NCBI RefSeq assembly: GCF_016722785.1
Contig: NZ_JAEQNE010000003.1
Coordinates: 433,001-497,000 of the forward strand
From: Ramlibacter monticola
GTDB lineage: Bacteria; Pseudomonadota; Gammaproteobacteria; Burkholderiales; Burkholderiaceae_C
DNA length: 64,000 bases
Reading direction: 5' to 3'
The notes under the pieces are model-generated. The model did no database searches and was not told where the DNA came from. It was given only the letters and a program-made list of their open reading frames with translations. Below, one piece after another: positions 47,013 to 56,325 of the stretch. Made by a program: the position numbers and the translations under genes. Position 1 is the stretch's first letter. Each line of letters opens with the position of its first letter.

Positions 47013-47187
47013 GGTGGTGGATCCGTTCGACCGCCCCGGCTCCGGCGGGATGGAGGCGGCCCGAAGCCGCCACGCCATTACGAACAAGGACCGCACCGCG
47101 CCTCGTCGGCGAATTCAGCGCGGGCGGGCAAGCGCGTCCGGCACGTGCCCGTGCGCCGCGTCCTACTCCTGATTCCCGCTGCCGGGC

Positions 47188-48516
47188 TCAGGCACCGAGG
47201 AAGGACTGCCCGCAGACGCGCAGCGTCTGTCCCGTCACCGCCTGCGCGTCGGAGCGGGCGAGGAAGGCGATGGCCTCGGCCACGTCTTCCGGCAGGCCGC
47301 CCTGCTGGAGCGCATTGAGGCGACGGCCGACCTGGCGGAGCATCCAGGGGATGCGCCGCGTCATCTCGGTCTCGATGAACCCCGGCGCCACGGCGTTCGC
47401 CGTGCCGCCCCGCGGCGCGAGCTCGCGTGCACGCGCGGCCGTGTAGCCGATGAGGGCGGCCTTGGAGGCGGCGTAGTTCGCCTGCCCGGCGTTGCCGGCG
47501 ATGCCGCTGATCGAGGCCAGGCAGATTTCGCGGGCGGCGGGCTTCATCGCGCCGCCGCGGTCCAGGGCCGCATCGATCGCCAGCACGGCGCGCAGGTTCA
47601 CGTCCAGCACGCTGTCCCATTCGCGCCCGCTCATCTTCGCGAGGGTGCGGTCGCGCGTGATGCCGGCGTTGTGCACGAGGATGTCGATGCCGCCGAGGCC
47701 GCGCGCGAATTCGCCGAGGCGCGCCGACGCCTCGGGAACGGTGAGGTCCAGGGGCAGCGCCTGGCCGCCCAGCTCCTCGGCCAGGGCCGCCAGCCGCCCG
47801 GCCGAGGACGGCACGTCCACGCACGCCACGCTCGCGCCGTCCTGCGCGAGGCGGCGGGCCGTGGCCGCGCCGATGGCGCCGGCCGCGCCCGTGACGACCG
47901 CGACGCGGCCGTGGAAGGCCGGCTGCGCGATGCGCTCCACTTCCGGGGTGGGCGAGCGCAGGTCCAGCACCTGGCCGGACACGAAGGCCGAACGGTCGGT
48001 GCAGAAGAAGGACAGCGCCGCATCCAGCCCCTGCGGCCAGGCGCCGCGGATGCGCAGGGCATTGGCCGTCGCGCCGTGCCGGCCGATTTCCTTGGCCAGC
48101 GAGCGCGTCAGGCCCTCCACCGCACGCGCACAGGCGGCGGCTTCGGCGCCGTCGCCCTCGCCGTCGGCCAGCAGCAGCACGCGCCCGTGCGCGTCCAGCC
48201 GGCCCAGCGCCGGATGGAGCAGGTCGTACAGCTCGCGCAGCTGGTCCACCGCGCTGCAGCCGGTCGCGTCGACGATCACCGCCTGCACGCAGCCCAGGTG
48301 CTCCAGGACGCCCCCGAGGCGGACGACCGCGCGCCGTACCGTCTCGGCGAGGCCGGCCGCGGGCACGGCGGCCACCAGCACGCTGCGCCCCTGCAGCTCC
48401 AGCGGCCGGTACGGTTGCGTGCTGCGGGCGAGCCGGGCGGGCTGCGGCAGGCCGAGGCCGCGCACCAGCGGGCGCGTCAAGGGGTGGTTGGCGAGAGAGA
48501 CGAGGCGGTCGGGCAT
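47188..48516 (-). CDS. Large 3-oxoacyl-ACP reductase-like protein (FabG4-type)
   Basis: At 442 residues this is a long FabG-type protein with two Rossmann-like halves. The N-terminal half is degenerate; the C-terminal half is a complete SDR with VVTGAAGAIGAATA, ILVHNAGI, SISGIAG and YAASKAALIGY. Long forms of this kind occur in actinobacteria and betaproteobacteria and reduce 3-oxoacyl-CoA or -ACP. GGAG before ATG 48516 fixes the start. No beta-oxidation or polymer genes are adjacent. Confidence 0.85.
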   Translation of the reverse strand: MPDRLVSLANHPLTRPLVRGLGLPQPARLARSTQPYRPLELQGRSVLVAAVPAAGLAETVRRAVVRLGGVLEHLGCVQAVIVDATGCSAVDQLRELYDLLHPALGRLDAHGRVLLLADGEGDGAEAAACARAVEGLTRSLAKEIGRHGATANALRIRGAWPQGLDAALSFFCTDRSAFVSGQVLDLRSPTPEVERIAQPAFHGRVAVVTGAAGAIGAATARRLAQDGASVACVDVPSSAGRLAALAEELGGQALPLDLTVPEASARLGEFARGLGGIDILVHNAGITRDRTLAKMSGREWDSVLDVNLRAVLAIDAALDRGGAMKPAAREICLASISGIAGNAGQANYAASKAALIGYTAARARELAPRGGTANAVAPGFIETEMTRRIPWMLRQVGRRLNALQQGGLPEDVAEAIAFLARSDAQAVTGQTLRVCGQSFLGA

Positions 48517-48585
48517 GCAGCTCCAGCGAGGCACGCCATTATGGTACGCGAACGTTCCAACGCGGCCGCTTCGCCGCCCCGCCGG

Positions 48586-49566
48586 TCAGCGCGGGACCAG
48601 CGCGAAGATGCGCACCGCCGATCCGGTCCCGCCCTTCACCTTCAGCGGCGGCACGACGACGGCGAACTCGTAGGCCTTCGCGGCCGCGAGTTCCTCCAGG
48701 TTCAGGTTCTCGACGATGTAGATGCCGGAGTCGGCGATCAGCCGCATGTGCACGGGAAAGACCTGGAACTTCGGCGAGGTGACGATCGGCGGCCGCTTCT
48801 CGAAGGTGAGGGTGTCGTCGCCGACCACGCGCGCGCCCTGGCGGATCAGGTATTCGGCGGCATTCAGGCTGGGGCCGGGCGAGTTGTCGCCGGCGTACAG
48901 CGCCGCATTCCCCTTGAAGTGCTGGCCCCATCCGGTGCGGATGAAGACCGTGTCGCCCCGCTGCAGGCGCACGCCGTGCTGGCGCGCCGCCAGTTCCAGG
49001 TGCTCGCCGGTGATCTCGAAGTTCGCGGGCAGCGGCGCCGGCCCGTTCATGACGACGCTGGCCACGTCCAGCAGGACGCCGCGGTTCACGAGCAGGTCGT
49101 TGGGGAACTGGTCGATGGCGAGGTGGGCGCCGACGCCGCTCGCGCCGATGCCTTCCGGCTGCGCCGTCGCGCGCTCCGCATCGACGCCGCCAAAGAGCTT
49201 GCCTTCGCGACCGATGTGGCCGATGGCGTCGATGCTGGGCGCGCCGTGCTGGCCGCTCCACTGCATCTGCTCCGCCGCGAAGGAGAGCTGATTGTCGTCG
49301 CGGAAGCTGCCCCGCGTCTTGCCGTGGGTGGCGCTCAGCGCGAAGGAATAGGGCGGGTTCACCGAGGCCACGGGGGACTGGATCTCCCAGGTGTGCGACA
49401 GGTCGATCAGGCGCGCGCTGCGCAGCGAGGCGATGAAGGCGGGCGTGGCCGCGGAGGACCCGCCGGGGCCGGGCGCGGCACAGCCGGCGCACAGCGCGGC
49501 GAGCGCGGCAGCGAGCACGGCGCGAACGGGACGGACTGCGAACGGGAGCGCGTACGCCTTCTTCAT
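48586..49566 (-). CDS. Cyclase-family (kynurenine formamidase-like fold) lipoprotein
   Basis: The 326-residue product has a lipoprotein signal with Cys in LCAGCAAP. It has LIDLSHTWE at the start of the domain, and the metal-binding HGAPSIDAIGHIG, a variant of the HxGTHxDxPxH motif. Further ligands are in the RGVLLDVASV region. The family includes formamidases and isatin hydrolases; the substrate is not known. A lipid-anchored form is unusual for this mostly cytoplasmic family. AAGGA precedes ATG 49566. Confidence 0.8.
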   Translation of the reverse strand: MKKAYALPFAVRPVRAVLAAALAALCAGCAAPGPGGSSAATPAFIASLRSARLIDLSHTWEIQSPVASVNPPYSFALSATHGKTRGSFRDDNQLSFAAEQMQWSGQHGAPSIDAIGHIGREGKLFGGVDAERATAQPEGIGASGVGAHLAIDQFPNDLLVNRGVLLDVASVVMNGPAPLPANFEITGEHLELAARQHGVRLQRGDTVFIRTGWGQHFKGNAALYAGDNSPGPSLNAAEYLIRQGARVVGDDTLTFEKRPPIVTSPKFQVFPVHMRLIADSGIYIVENLNLEELAAAKAYEFAVVVPPLKVKGGTGSAVRIFALVPR

Positions 49567-49702
49567 GCTGGGTCCTTTCGTTGGAGCGCCCGGCGCCTGA
49601 CGAGAGGTGGCGCCGCCGGCGCCGGCAATGATCCCGGTCCCGGCCGCGGCAGGCAAGGGGTTCAGGGCGCCTGTCAGAGGCTCATGCGTATGCTCGGGGG
49701 CC

Positions 49703-50020
49703 ATGCCCCTTCACACGATCCGACTGCTGGCCCCGGCCCTGTCCTATCCCGCGGCGGAACACGAGTCGCTGCTCGAGGCTGCGCAGGCCGCGGGGATCGC
49801 GCTGCAGAGCTCCTGCCGCAATGGCACCTGCCGCACCTGCATGCGCCGGCTGGAGTCTGGCGCGGTGGAATATCGCATCCCCTGGCCGGGGCTGAGCCCG
49901 GACGAGCGCTCGGACGGCTGGGTCCTGCCCTGCGTGGCCGAGCCCCGCTCGGACGTGGTGCTGGGTGCGCCGGCCCAGCCAGGGTGGTGGAGCGGCTCAG
50001 GCAGCGCCGGGGACGAATGA
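49703..50020 (+). CDS. 2Fe-2S ferredoxin
   Basis: The 105-residue plant-type ferredoxin has ESLLEAAQAAGI and the cluster motif CRNGTCRTC (Cys-x4-Cys-x2-Cys) with the fourth Cys in LPCVAE. There is no reductase domain. It would carry electrons to an oxygenase or reductase not present here. Divergent from the cyclase gene. Confidence 0.85.
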   Translation: MPLHTIRLLAPALSYPAAEHESLLEAAQAAGIALQSSCRNGTCRTCMRRLESGAVEYRIPWPGLSPDERSDGWVLPCVAEPRSDVVLGAPAQPGWWSGSGSAGDE

Positions 50021-50138
50021 TGCACACCGAATGTGCATCGGGTGCGCATTCCGTCGCATGCGGGAGTGCTTCCTTAGGTTACTGGCACAGGACGTGCTCA
50101 GGTTCCTGCGTCACAGTATTGGGTTCGAGGAGGTTTCC

Positions 50139-50531
50139 GTGTCGCGCGCGTCCGTTCTGATCGTCGAAGACGAGCACTTCCTGGGAAGCAATCTCCAGGA
50201 ATACCTGCGTCGCAGGGGCTGGGACGCCCAGCTCGCGCGCACCGGGGAACTCGCCCTCGCCGAATACGAACGCCTGCGGCCCTGCCTCGTCCTGATGGAC
50301 TACGAGCTGCCCGACATGGACGGCTTCCAGATCCTCGGCGCCATGCGCGCCACCGAAGAGGCGCCCTGCGGCTGCGTCATGATGACGGCCCACACCAGCG
50401 AGACCGTGATCTGGCGCGCCGGCGAGCAGGAGGTCGTGCACGTGCTGCAGAAGCCGTTCGCGCTTTCCGAGATGGAGCGCTGGCTGCAGACCGCCTCCGC
50501 CAACTGCCGCTGCGGTACCTGCGCGCCCTGA
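50139..50531 (+). CDS. Stand-alone response regulator receiver domain
   Basis: The 130-residue CheY-like protein has VLIVEDEHFL, phospho-acceptor Asp54 in LVLMDYELPDMDG, a TAHTS region and QKPF. No output domain. A GTG start with GAGGAGG upstream is favoured over longer frames. No histidine kinase gene is next to it, so its partner is unknown. Confidence 0.85.
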   Translation: MSRASVLIVEDEHFLGSNLQEYLRRRGWDAQLARTGELALAEYERLRPCLVLMDYELPDMDGFQILGAMRATEEAPCGCVMMTAHTSETVIWRAGEQEVVHVLQKPFALSEMERWLQTASANCRCGTCAP

Positions 50532-50556
50532 GCGGCACCGGCGGCCGGCCCTGCTC

Positions 50557-50640
50557 TCGCGGCTGGGCCGCCTTCCTGCCCCCCCAGTCGCGGCTGAGCC
50601 GCCTCCCCCAAAGCCCAGTCCGATGGCGTCAAAACGCCAT
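50557..50640. repeat. Repeat-rich intergenic segment with hairpins
   Basis: Two copies of a TCGCGGCTGxGCCGCCT unit (50557-50573 and 50588-50604), the second containing a CGGCT/AGCCG hairpin, followed by a perfect ATGGCGT/ACGCCAT hairpin (50623-50640). Similar CAGTCGC-type short intergenic repeats occur in Comamonadaceae genomes (from memory). The rest of the 286-base gap to psuG shows no gene. Confidence 0.5.
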
Positions 50641-50817
50641 GCCTATCCCATGGACGACAAGGGGTTGCGGGATGGGTTCCCCCAAAGGCGGGTGGATTCG
50701 CCCACCCAGACCGGCCCGAGAAGCGCGGTGTCGGACAAAGGAGGACACGCCCTTCCGTTCCTGCTTAGGCATTCGGCCCGGAGGCAGGGATGCGACCCGG
50801 CCCGCTTCCCGCCGTGA

Positions 50818-51744
50818 CTAGGCCGCGGCCAGCGCGAGCGCCAGCCGGGCGCCCACTTCGGCGTTGTGCTTCACGAGCGCGATGTTGGTGGCGAGGCTGC
50901 GCCCGCCGGTCAGGGCCTGGATGCGATCGAGCAGGTAGGGCGTCAGCGCCTTGCCGGCGATGCCCTGCCGCGAGGCTTCGGCGAGGGCCTGTTCCGTGAT
51001 CGCGTCGATCTCCTCGCGCGGCATCGCCGAGGCCTGCGGGACGGGCGTCGCCAGCACGACGCCGCCCGCGAGGCCCAGGTCCCACTTCGCGCGGATGAAG
51101 CGCGCCTGCTGCGCCGGGTCGTCGATGCGGAAGTCGGCGCGGAAGCCGCTGTCGCGCGTGTAGAAGGCCGGGAAATTGTCCTGCCCGCAGGCGAGCACCG
51201 GCACGCCGTGCGTTTCCAGGTATTCCAGCGTGAGGCCGATGTCGAGGATCGACTTGGCGCCGGCGCACACCACCGCCACCGACGTCTTCGCCAGTTCCTG
51301 CAGGTCGGCCGAGATGTCGAAGGTCTCGGGTGCGCCCCGGTGCACGCCGCCGATGCCGCCGGTCACGAACACTTCGATGCCCGCGAGCGCCGCGCAGATC
51401 ATCGTGCCGGCCACCGTGGTCGCGCCCAGGCCGCCGCTGGCCAGCACCGCCGGCAGGTCGCGCCGGCTCACCTTCTGCGCTTCGCCCGAGCGTCCCAGCC
51501 ACTCGAGCTCCTCGTCCGACAAGCCGATGCGGATGCGCCCGCCGATCACCGCGATGGTGGCGGGCTCCGCGCCGAGGCCGCGGATCACGGCCTCCACCTC
51601 GCGCGCGGTGCGCACGTTCTGCGGGTACGGCATGCCGTGCGAGATGATGGTGGACTCCAGGGCCACGACGGGACGGCCGGCCGCCTGCGCGGCCGTCACC
51701 GGTGCGCTGCGGATCAGCCAGGGGCAGGCAGTGTCGGCGTTCAT
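50818..51744 (-). CDS. psuG: Pseudouridine-5'-phosphate glycosidase
   Basis: The 308-residue product carries the PsuG signature segments [46 protein letters not shown] and [10 protein letters not shown], and [16 protein letters not shown] near the end. It splits pseudouridine 5'-phosphate to uracil and ribose 5-phosphate. The kinase partner psuK is not in the window. Divergent from the sulfate-binding protein gene. Confidence 0.92.
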   Translation of the reverse strand: MNADTACPWLIRSAPVTAAQAAGRPVVALESTIISHGMPYPQNVRTAREVEAVIRGLGAEPATIAVIGGRIRIGLSDEELEWLGRSGEAQKVSRRDLPAVLASGGLGATTVAGTMICAALAGIEVFVTGGIGGVHRGAPETFDISADLQELAKTSVAVVCAGAKSILDIGLTLEYLETHGVPVLACGQDNFPAFYTRDSGFRADFRIDDPAQQARFIRAKWDLGLAGGVVLATPVPQASAMPREEIDAITEQALAEASRQGIAGKALTPYLLDRIQALTGGRSLATNIALVKHNAEVGARLALALAAA

Positions 51745-51766
51745 GCCGGGACAGTGTGCCGGAGAT

Positions 51767-51786
51767 TTGCTTATGCCGATAAGCAA
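51767..51786. promoter_or_regulatory. Perfect 20-bp palindrome between psuG and the sulfate-binding protein gene
   Basis: TTGCTTAT and ATAAGCAA flank four bases. It lies 82 bases before the sulfate-binding protein start and 23 from the psuG start. This dyad is of LysR-operator type; CysB, the sulfur regulator, is such a protein. A shared ATAAGCA occurs upstream of metN. Confidence 0.5.
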
Positions 51787-51867
51787 CTGAAAACTCCATC
51801 GTTCCCTTGCCGCACGGCGGCTTCCAGAATGCGACGCAGAACAACCGCCCACCTGGAGGTCCCCTCG

Positions 51868-52881
51868 ATGTCGCTTCGTCGCAAGTTCCTGAAACTGTCC
51901 GCCTCCACCCTCCTGGGCCTCGCTGCCTCCGCCGCGTTCGCGCAGCAGGGCGTGCAGCTTCTCAACGTCTCCTACGATCCCACGCGCGAGCTGTACGTGG
52001 AGTTCAACCAGGCTTTCGCGAAGTACTGGAAGGGCAAGACCGGCCAGGACGTCTCGGTCAAGCAGTCGCACGGCGGCTCGGGCAAGCAGGCGCGGTCCGT
52101 GATCGACGGCCTCGATGCCGATGTCGTCACGCTGGCCCTGGCCGGCGATACCGACGCGCTGGTGAAGAACGGCGGCTGGATCAAGCCGGACTGGCAGAAG
52201 CGCCTGCCGCACAACGCCTCGCCCTACACCTCCACCATCGTCCTGGTCGTGCGCGCGGGCAATCCCAAGGGCATCAAGGACTGGGACGACCTCGTCAAGC
52301 CCGGCGTCAGCGTGATCACGCCCAACCCGAAGACCTCGGGCGGTGCGCGCTGGAACTACCTGGCGGCCTGGGAGTTCGCCAAGCGCAAGTACGGCGGCGA
52401 TGCCAAGGCCAAGGAGTTCGTGGCCAGGCTGTTCAGCAACGTGCCGGTGCTGGACACGGGCGCGCGCGGCTCCACCATCACCTTCGCCCAGCGCGCGCAG
52501 GGCGACGTGCTGATCGCCTGGGAGAACGAGGCCTGGCTGCTGGAGAAGGAGTTCGGCACCAAGTTCGATGTCGTCGTGCCCTCGCTCAGCATCCTGGCGG
52601 AGCCCGCCGTCGCGGTGGTCGACAAGGTGGTGGACAAGCGTGGCACGCGCGCCGTCGCCGAGGAGTACCTGAAGTACCTGTATTCCGAGGAGGGCCAGGA
52701 CATCGCCGGCAAGCACTTCTACCGCCCCGCCGCCTCGCAGAAGGCGCAGGCCAAGTACGCGAAGCAGTTCCCGAAGCTGAACCTGTTCACCATCGACCAG
52801 GGCTTCGGCGGCTGGGACAACGCGACGAAGCTGCACTTCGCCGACGGCGGCAGCTTCGACCAGATCTACACGAAGAAATGA
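51868..52881 (+). CDS. Sulfate/thiosulfate ABC transporter substrate-binding protein
   Basis: The 337-residue product has a signal peptide ending at AFAQ and the Sbp/CysP body: [62 protein letters not shown] and [11 protein letters not shown]. It binds sulfate in the periplasm. The permease and ATPase genes are not here; a hydrolase gene follows instead. GGAGG precedes the ATG. Confidence 0.92.
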   Translation: MSLRRKFLKLSASTLLGLAASAAFAQQGVQLLNVSYDPTRELYVEFNQAFAKYWKGKTGQDVSVKQSHGGSGKQARSVIDGLDADVVTLALAGDTDALVKNGGWIKPDWQKRLPHNASPYTSTIVLVVRAGNPKGIKDWDDLVKPGVSVITPNPKTSGGARWNYLAAWEFAKRKYGGDAKAKEFVARLFSNVPVLDTGARGSTITFAQRAQGDVLIAWENEAWLLEKEFGTKFDVVVPSLSILAEPAVAVVDKVVDKRGTRAVAEEYLKYLYSEEGQDIAGKHFYRPAASQKAQAKYAKQFPKLNLFTIDQGFGGWDNATKLHFADGGSFDQIYTKK

Positions 52882-53450
52882 CGATGTGCGCGCACCAGGC
52901 CGCCGTGCCGCTGATCGTGCCCGGCTGGCGCGATTCGGCGCCCGGCCACTGGCAGTCGCTGTGGGCCGAACGCCTGCCCGGCGCGCGCCGCGTCGTCCAG
53001 CGCGACTGGATGAGTCCCGGGCGCGCCGAGTGGGTCGCGACGCTCGCGCGCTGTGTGCTGCAGGCGCCCGCGCCGGTGGTGATCGTGGCGCACAGCCTCG
53101 GCTGCATCGCCACCGTGCACCTGCCGCGCGAGGTGGCGCGGCGCGTGCACGCGGCCTTGCTGGTGGCGCCGGCCGATCCCGAGCGGCGCGCGGTCCTGAG
53201 CGACTTCGCGCCGGTGCCGTACGAGCGCCTGCCGTACCGCAGCCTGGTGGTGGCGAGCAGCAACGATCCCTACTGCCCGGCGCGCCTGGCGGGCGCCTAC
53301 GCGCGCGCCTGGGGCAGCGAGTTCCTGCGGCTGCCGGATGCCGGGCACATCAACGTGGAGTCGGGGCACGGGGACTGGCCGCTGGGCCTGGCCCTGCTGC
53401 AGACGCTGATGGCCCCGGCATCCGTGGCGCCGGAGGCGGTCGCGACCTGA
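52878..53450 (+). CDS. RBBP9/YdeN-family alpha/beta hydrolase
   Basis: The 190-residue product has [19 protein letters not shown], typical of this family, the nucleophile elbow VAHSLGCIA, a ASSNDPYCP acidic turn and [10 protein letters not shown] with the catalytic His. The substrate is unknown. It overlaps the sulfate-binding protein stop by four bases, so the two are co-expressed. Stop codon lies in a hairpin shared with the convergent gene. Confidence 0.85.
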   Translation: MTMCAHQAAVPLIVPGWRDSAPGHWQSLWAERLPGARRVVQRDWMSPGRAEWVATLARCVLQAPAPVVIVAHSLGCIATVHLPREVARRVHAALLVAPADPERRAVLSDFAPVPYERLPYRSLVVASSNDPYCPARLAGAYARAWGSEFLRLPDAGHINVESGHGDWPLGLALLQTLMAPASVAPEAVAT

Positions 53451-53466
53451 CGAAGGGCTCAGGTCG
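53443..53466. terminator. Hairpin containing both convergent stop codons
   Basis: A perfect 8-bp stem (CGACCTGA at 53443-53450 with TCAGGTCG at 53459-53466) and an eight-base loop. The hydrolase TGA is in the left arm and the minus-strand TGA in the right arm. Confidence 0.5.
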
Positions 53467-53896
53467 TCAGCGCCTTGCACTCCTTGGAGCAAGCCGCGCA
53501 CGATTCCGCGCAGGCGTTGCACGACTCGTGCTTGGAGGCGTGCTTGCGGCATTCCTTCTCGCAGGCATCGCAGACCTGCATGGTCAGCCGCGCGTACTGC
53601 GGCACGAACCGGGAGTTCTGCGCCGCCAGCGAACGCAGGGCGCTGCAGGCCGCCATCAGTTCGCTCACGCGCTTGGCGCACTGGCCCAGGCTCTTGTCGC
53701 CCGTGGCCAGGCTGTCGTGGCAGTGCGTGAGGCAGGTCTCGCCAGTCTTGACGCAATCCCCCGCCGTTTCCATCAGCGCCGCGTACTTGCCGCCGCCGTG
53801 ATGATGGTGATGCTGCTCCTGCTGCGCCGATGCATTGGCTGCCGCCGCGACGGCGGTCAAGGCCACGACACCCTGAAGTGCTTCCCTCCGGTCCAT
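53459..53896 (-). CDS. Csp1-like copper storage protein, Tat-exported
   Basis: The 145-residue product has a twin-Arg signal (MDRREALQGVVAL), a His-rich stretch (QHHHHHGGG) and a four-helix body with 13 cysteines in spacings such as CVKTGETCLTHC and CNACAESCAACSKEC. This agrees with the Csp1 copper storage proteins, which bind many Cu(I) ions inside a Cys-lined bundle. AGGAGG precedes the ATG at 53896. Its neighbours on the same strand also point to copper. Confidence 0.88.
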   Translation of the reverse strand: MDRREALQGVVALTAVAAAANASAQQEQHHHHHGGGKYAALMETAGDCVKTGETCLTHCHDSLATGDKSLGQCAKRVSELMAACSALRSLAAQNSRFVPQYARLTMQVCDACEKECRKHASKHESCNACAESCAACSKECKALTT

Positions 53897-54066
53897 GGAA
53901 TCCTCCTGTTTTCTGATTCGCGCGACGCCGGGCGACTGCGGCCCGCCGGGCCGCACCATTGTGCTCCCCGTCTGTTTCGATGCAACTGCAGGTGTCGGGC
54001 AGGAGACAGCCCGCCGGGTGCGGGCTGCAGGAATTCGCCGGAGGGAGGCGTTGCGCCTCCCGTCGC

Positions 54067-54504
54067 TCAGTGGTGCGCGGAGTTGAGAACGCGCGCGGTG
54101 GCCTGGAGGTCCAGCGTCTCCTGGCGGCCGTCCGGTCCTTCGAGCACGAGGGTCACGGGAACCTTCGTTCCGGCATGCACCTGCTCCTTCAGTTCCAGCA
54201 GCATCAGGTGGAAGCCACCGGGCTGCAGGGCCACTTCCCTGCCCGCCGGCAGCGCCAGCGAGTCCACGGCGTGCATGTGCATCATGTCGTCGTGCATCAT
54301 CATCTGGTGGATCTCCACCACGCGCGCCACGGGCGTGCGGGCAGCGACGAGCTTCATGTCCTTCGCGGACTTCAGCTGCATGAAGATGCCGGTGGTCTTC
54401 TGCTGCGGCACCGTGGCGCGGATCCAGGCATCCTTCACGGTGACCTGGGCGAAAGAGGAAGCGGCCAGCAGCAGGGCGGCCAGGGCGAAGACGAGACGTT
54501 TCAT
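54067..54504 (-). CDS. Periplasmic copper chaperone PCu(A)C
   Basis: The 145-residue product has a signal peptide and the copper motif: VEIHQMMMHDDMMHMHAV, then ALQPGGFHLMLLEL, which holds the conserved His-x-Met. PCu(A)C proteins deliver Cu(I) to cytochrome oxidase. GGAGA lies upstream of ATG 54504; an earlier ATG at 54522 is less likely. Confidence 0.88.
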   Translation of the reverse strand: MKRLVFALAALLLAASSFAQVTVKDAWIRATVPQQKTTGIFMQLKSAKDMKLVAARTPVARVVEIHQMMMHDDMMHMHAVDSLALPAGREVALQPGGFHLMLLELKEQVHAGTKVPVTLVLEGPDGRQETLDLQATARVLNSAHH

Positions 54505-54614
54505 CGGAGTTTCTCCTGCCATCGGGGCAATAGGGGTGCGAGCAGCGGCGCGAGGCGCGCGATGCCCGCAAGATCTGGGTGAAGCGAAGGTGCGGGCGCG
54601 AGGCCCCCGTCGAT

Positions 54615-54965
54615 TCAGATGGCTGGTGGAGCCCGCGCCGCGAACGGGCAGGGCCTGTCGGCCGCGATGGAGTCAGGGTGGAGGGACACGGGCGCCGCAG
54701 CGGGCAGCCGGTGGACGGCGAAGTCCTGCGATGGCGGTGGCGCGGCGGCCAGCACGCATTGGCTGCAGTCCTGGGCGTGCTTGTGCGCCGCCGCCTGGAC
54801 CGGTTCCTCGCCGGCGACGATCAAGCGGGCGGGACCGGAGGCGGAGCACACCAGTTCCATCCGCTGCGGATGCAGGACGGTCGCGGCCATCGCGGCGACG
54901 AACGACAACGCGAACCACGTCAGCAGCAGGCGGGTCAGGCGATGGGCGCGGCGCAGCGATTCCAT
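54615..54965 (-). CDS. DUF2946-family membrane-anchored protein
   Basis: The 116-residue product has one N-terminal membrane helix (LLLTWFALSFVAAMAATVL), then LVCSASGPARLI and HAQDCSQCVLA, the Cys pattern of DUF2946 proteins, and a Pro/Ala-rich tail. The family is often found near copper or metal genes; its position upstream of PCu(A)C and Csp1 fits. Start is uncertain: an in-frame ATG at 54980 is possible. Confidence 0.7.
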   Translation of the reverse strand: MESLRRAHRLTRLLLTWFALSFVAAMAATVLHPQRMELVCSASGPARLIVAGEEPVQAAAHKHAQDCSQCVLAAAPPPSQDFAVHRLPAAAPVSLHPDSIAADRPCPFAARAPPAI

Positions 54966-55293
54966 GATGCACGTCAGCATGCAAGGCCCGCGCCACCTGT
55001 TTTCCGAGGCGCGGCGCGGCCTCACGCCGCGCCGGCGGGGAAAGCGCCCCGAATGCGGGGAGCCGCCCCCGCGGAATAAGCATCCAAGAATTTGTTGGTT
55101 CGCGATCCGGGTTTTCCCGATCACAATGCGCTGCATGAGTCCTGGACCTGCTCCGATCCGAATGCGTCCCCGCACGCGATGTAGCGCCTGAGCGCCTGCG
55201 GCGCTCCCTTCGCTTCCCCTTTCCGTTTCCATCTCCCATTCCGCCCGCACGAGGCGGCCGGGCGCGCTTGCGTCCGCACGAAAGAAACTGTTC
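54966..55293. other. Divergent region between the copper cluster and metNIQ, no gene seen
   Basis: 328 bases. It holds ATAAGCA at 55076-55082, which recurs in the palindrome upstream of the sulfate-binding protein gene, and CGGGTTTTCCCG at 55108-55119, which resembles elements upstream of aorA and the enolase operon. Promoters for both sides should lie here; no open frame is supported. Confidence 0.45.
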
Positions 55294-56325
55294 ATGATCC
55301 AACTGCAAGGCATCACCCAGGCCTACGGCGCGCACGAAGCCCTGCGCGGCATCGACCTGGACGTCGCGCCGGGCGAGATCTTCGGCATCATCGGCCGCAG
55401 CGGCGCCGGCAAGAGCTCCCTGGTGCGCACCATCAACCTCCTGAACCGGCCCAAGGCCGGCAAGGTGATTGTCGGCGGCCGCGAACTGACGGCGCTGCCG
55501 GAAGCGCAGCTGCGTGCCGCGCGACGCGAGATCGGCCTGATCTTCCAGCACTTCAACCTGCTGTCTTCGCGCACGGTGGCGCAGAACGTGGCGCTGCCGC
55601 TGGAACTGGCGGGCGTCGCGCCGGCCGAGATCCGCCAACGCGTCGACGAACTGCTGGACCTGGTGGGGCTGGCCGACATGCGCGACCGATACCCGGCGCA
55701 GATCAGCGGCGGACAGAAGCAGCGCGTGGGCATCGCCCGCGCGCTCGCCAACCGGCCCAAGGTGCTGCTGTCCGACGAGGCGACTTCCGCGCTCGACCCG
55801 GAGACCACCCGTTCCATCCTCGGCCTGCTGAAGCAGATCAACCGCGAGTTCGGCCTCACCATCGTGCTGATCACGCACCAGATGCAGGTGATCAAGCAGG
55901 TCGCCGACCGCGTGGCCGTGATCGACGCCGGCCGCATCGTGGAGCAGGGGCGGGTGATCGAGGTGTTCACGCGCCCGCGGCATGCCACCACCCGCAGCCT
56001 GATCGAGGAGATCGTCCCGCAGGCGCTGCCCGAGAGCGTGCTGGCGCGCATCCGCGCCCTCATGACCGGGCGCCCCGCGCAGGAAGCGCAGCTGCTGCGC
56101 CTGGCCTTCGCCGGCAGCGGCACCGACCGGCCGCTGCTGTCCGACATCGTCCGCCAGCACGGCATCGACCTGAGCATCGTGCACGGCCAGGTCGACGAGG
56201 TGCAGGGCCAGCCCTTCGGCTCGCTGGCCGTGTTCGCGCGCGGCGCGCGCGAACGCATCGACGCGGCGACGGCGCACCTGCGCGGCGCCGGCGTCCACGT
56301 GGAGGAGGTGGCCCATGTGGGATGA
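55294..56325 (+). CDS. metN: Methionine ABC transporter ATP-binding protein
   Basis: The 343-residue product has Walker [10 protein letters not shown], signature [15 protein letters not shown] and Walker [15 protein letters not shown]-terminal regulatory NIL domain (about residues 265-343) is present, as in MetN proteins. It is the first gene of metNIQ. Confidence 0.93.
   Translation: MIQLQGITQAYGAHEALRGIDLDVAPGEIFGIIGRSGAGKSSLVRTINLLNRPKAGKVIVGGRELTALPEAQLRAARREIGLIFQHFNLLSSRTVAQNVALPLELAGVAPAEIRQRVDELLDLVGLADMRDRYPAQISGGQKQRVGIARALANRPKVLLSDEATSALDPETTRSILGLLKQINREFGLTIVLITHQMQVIKQVADRVAVIDAGRIVEQGRVIEVFTRPRHATTRSLIEEIVPQALPESVLARIRALMTGRPAQEAQLLRLAFAGSGTDRPLLSDIVRQHGIDLSIVHGQVDEVQGQPFGSLAVFARGARERIDAATAHLRGAGVHVEEVAHVG

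Noticed and set aside
50623..50817. Short plus-strand frames before psuG
   Set aside because: They start inside a hairpin repeat and have no ribosome binding site or motif.
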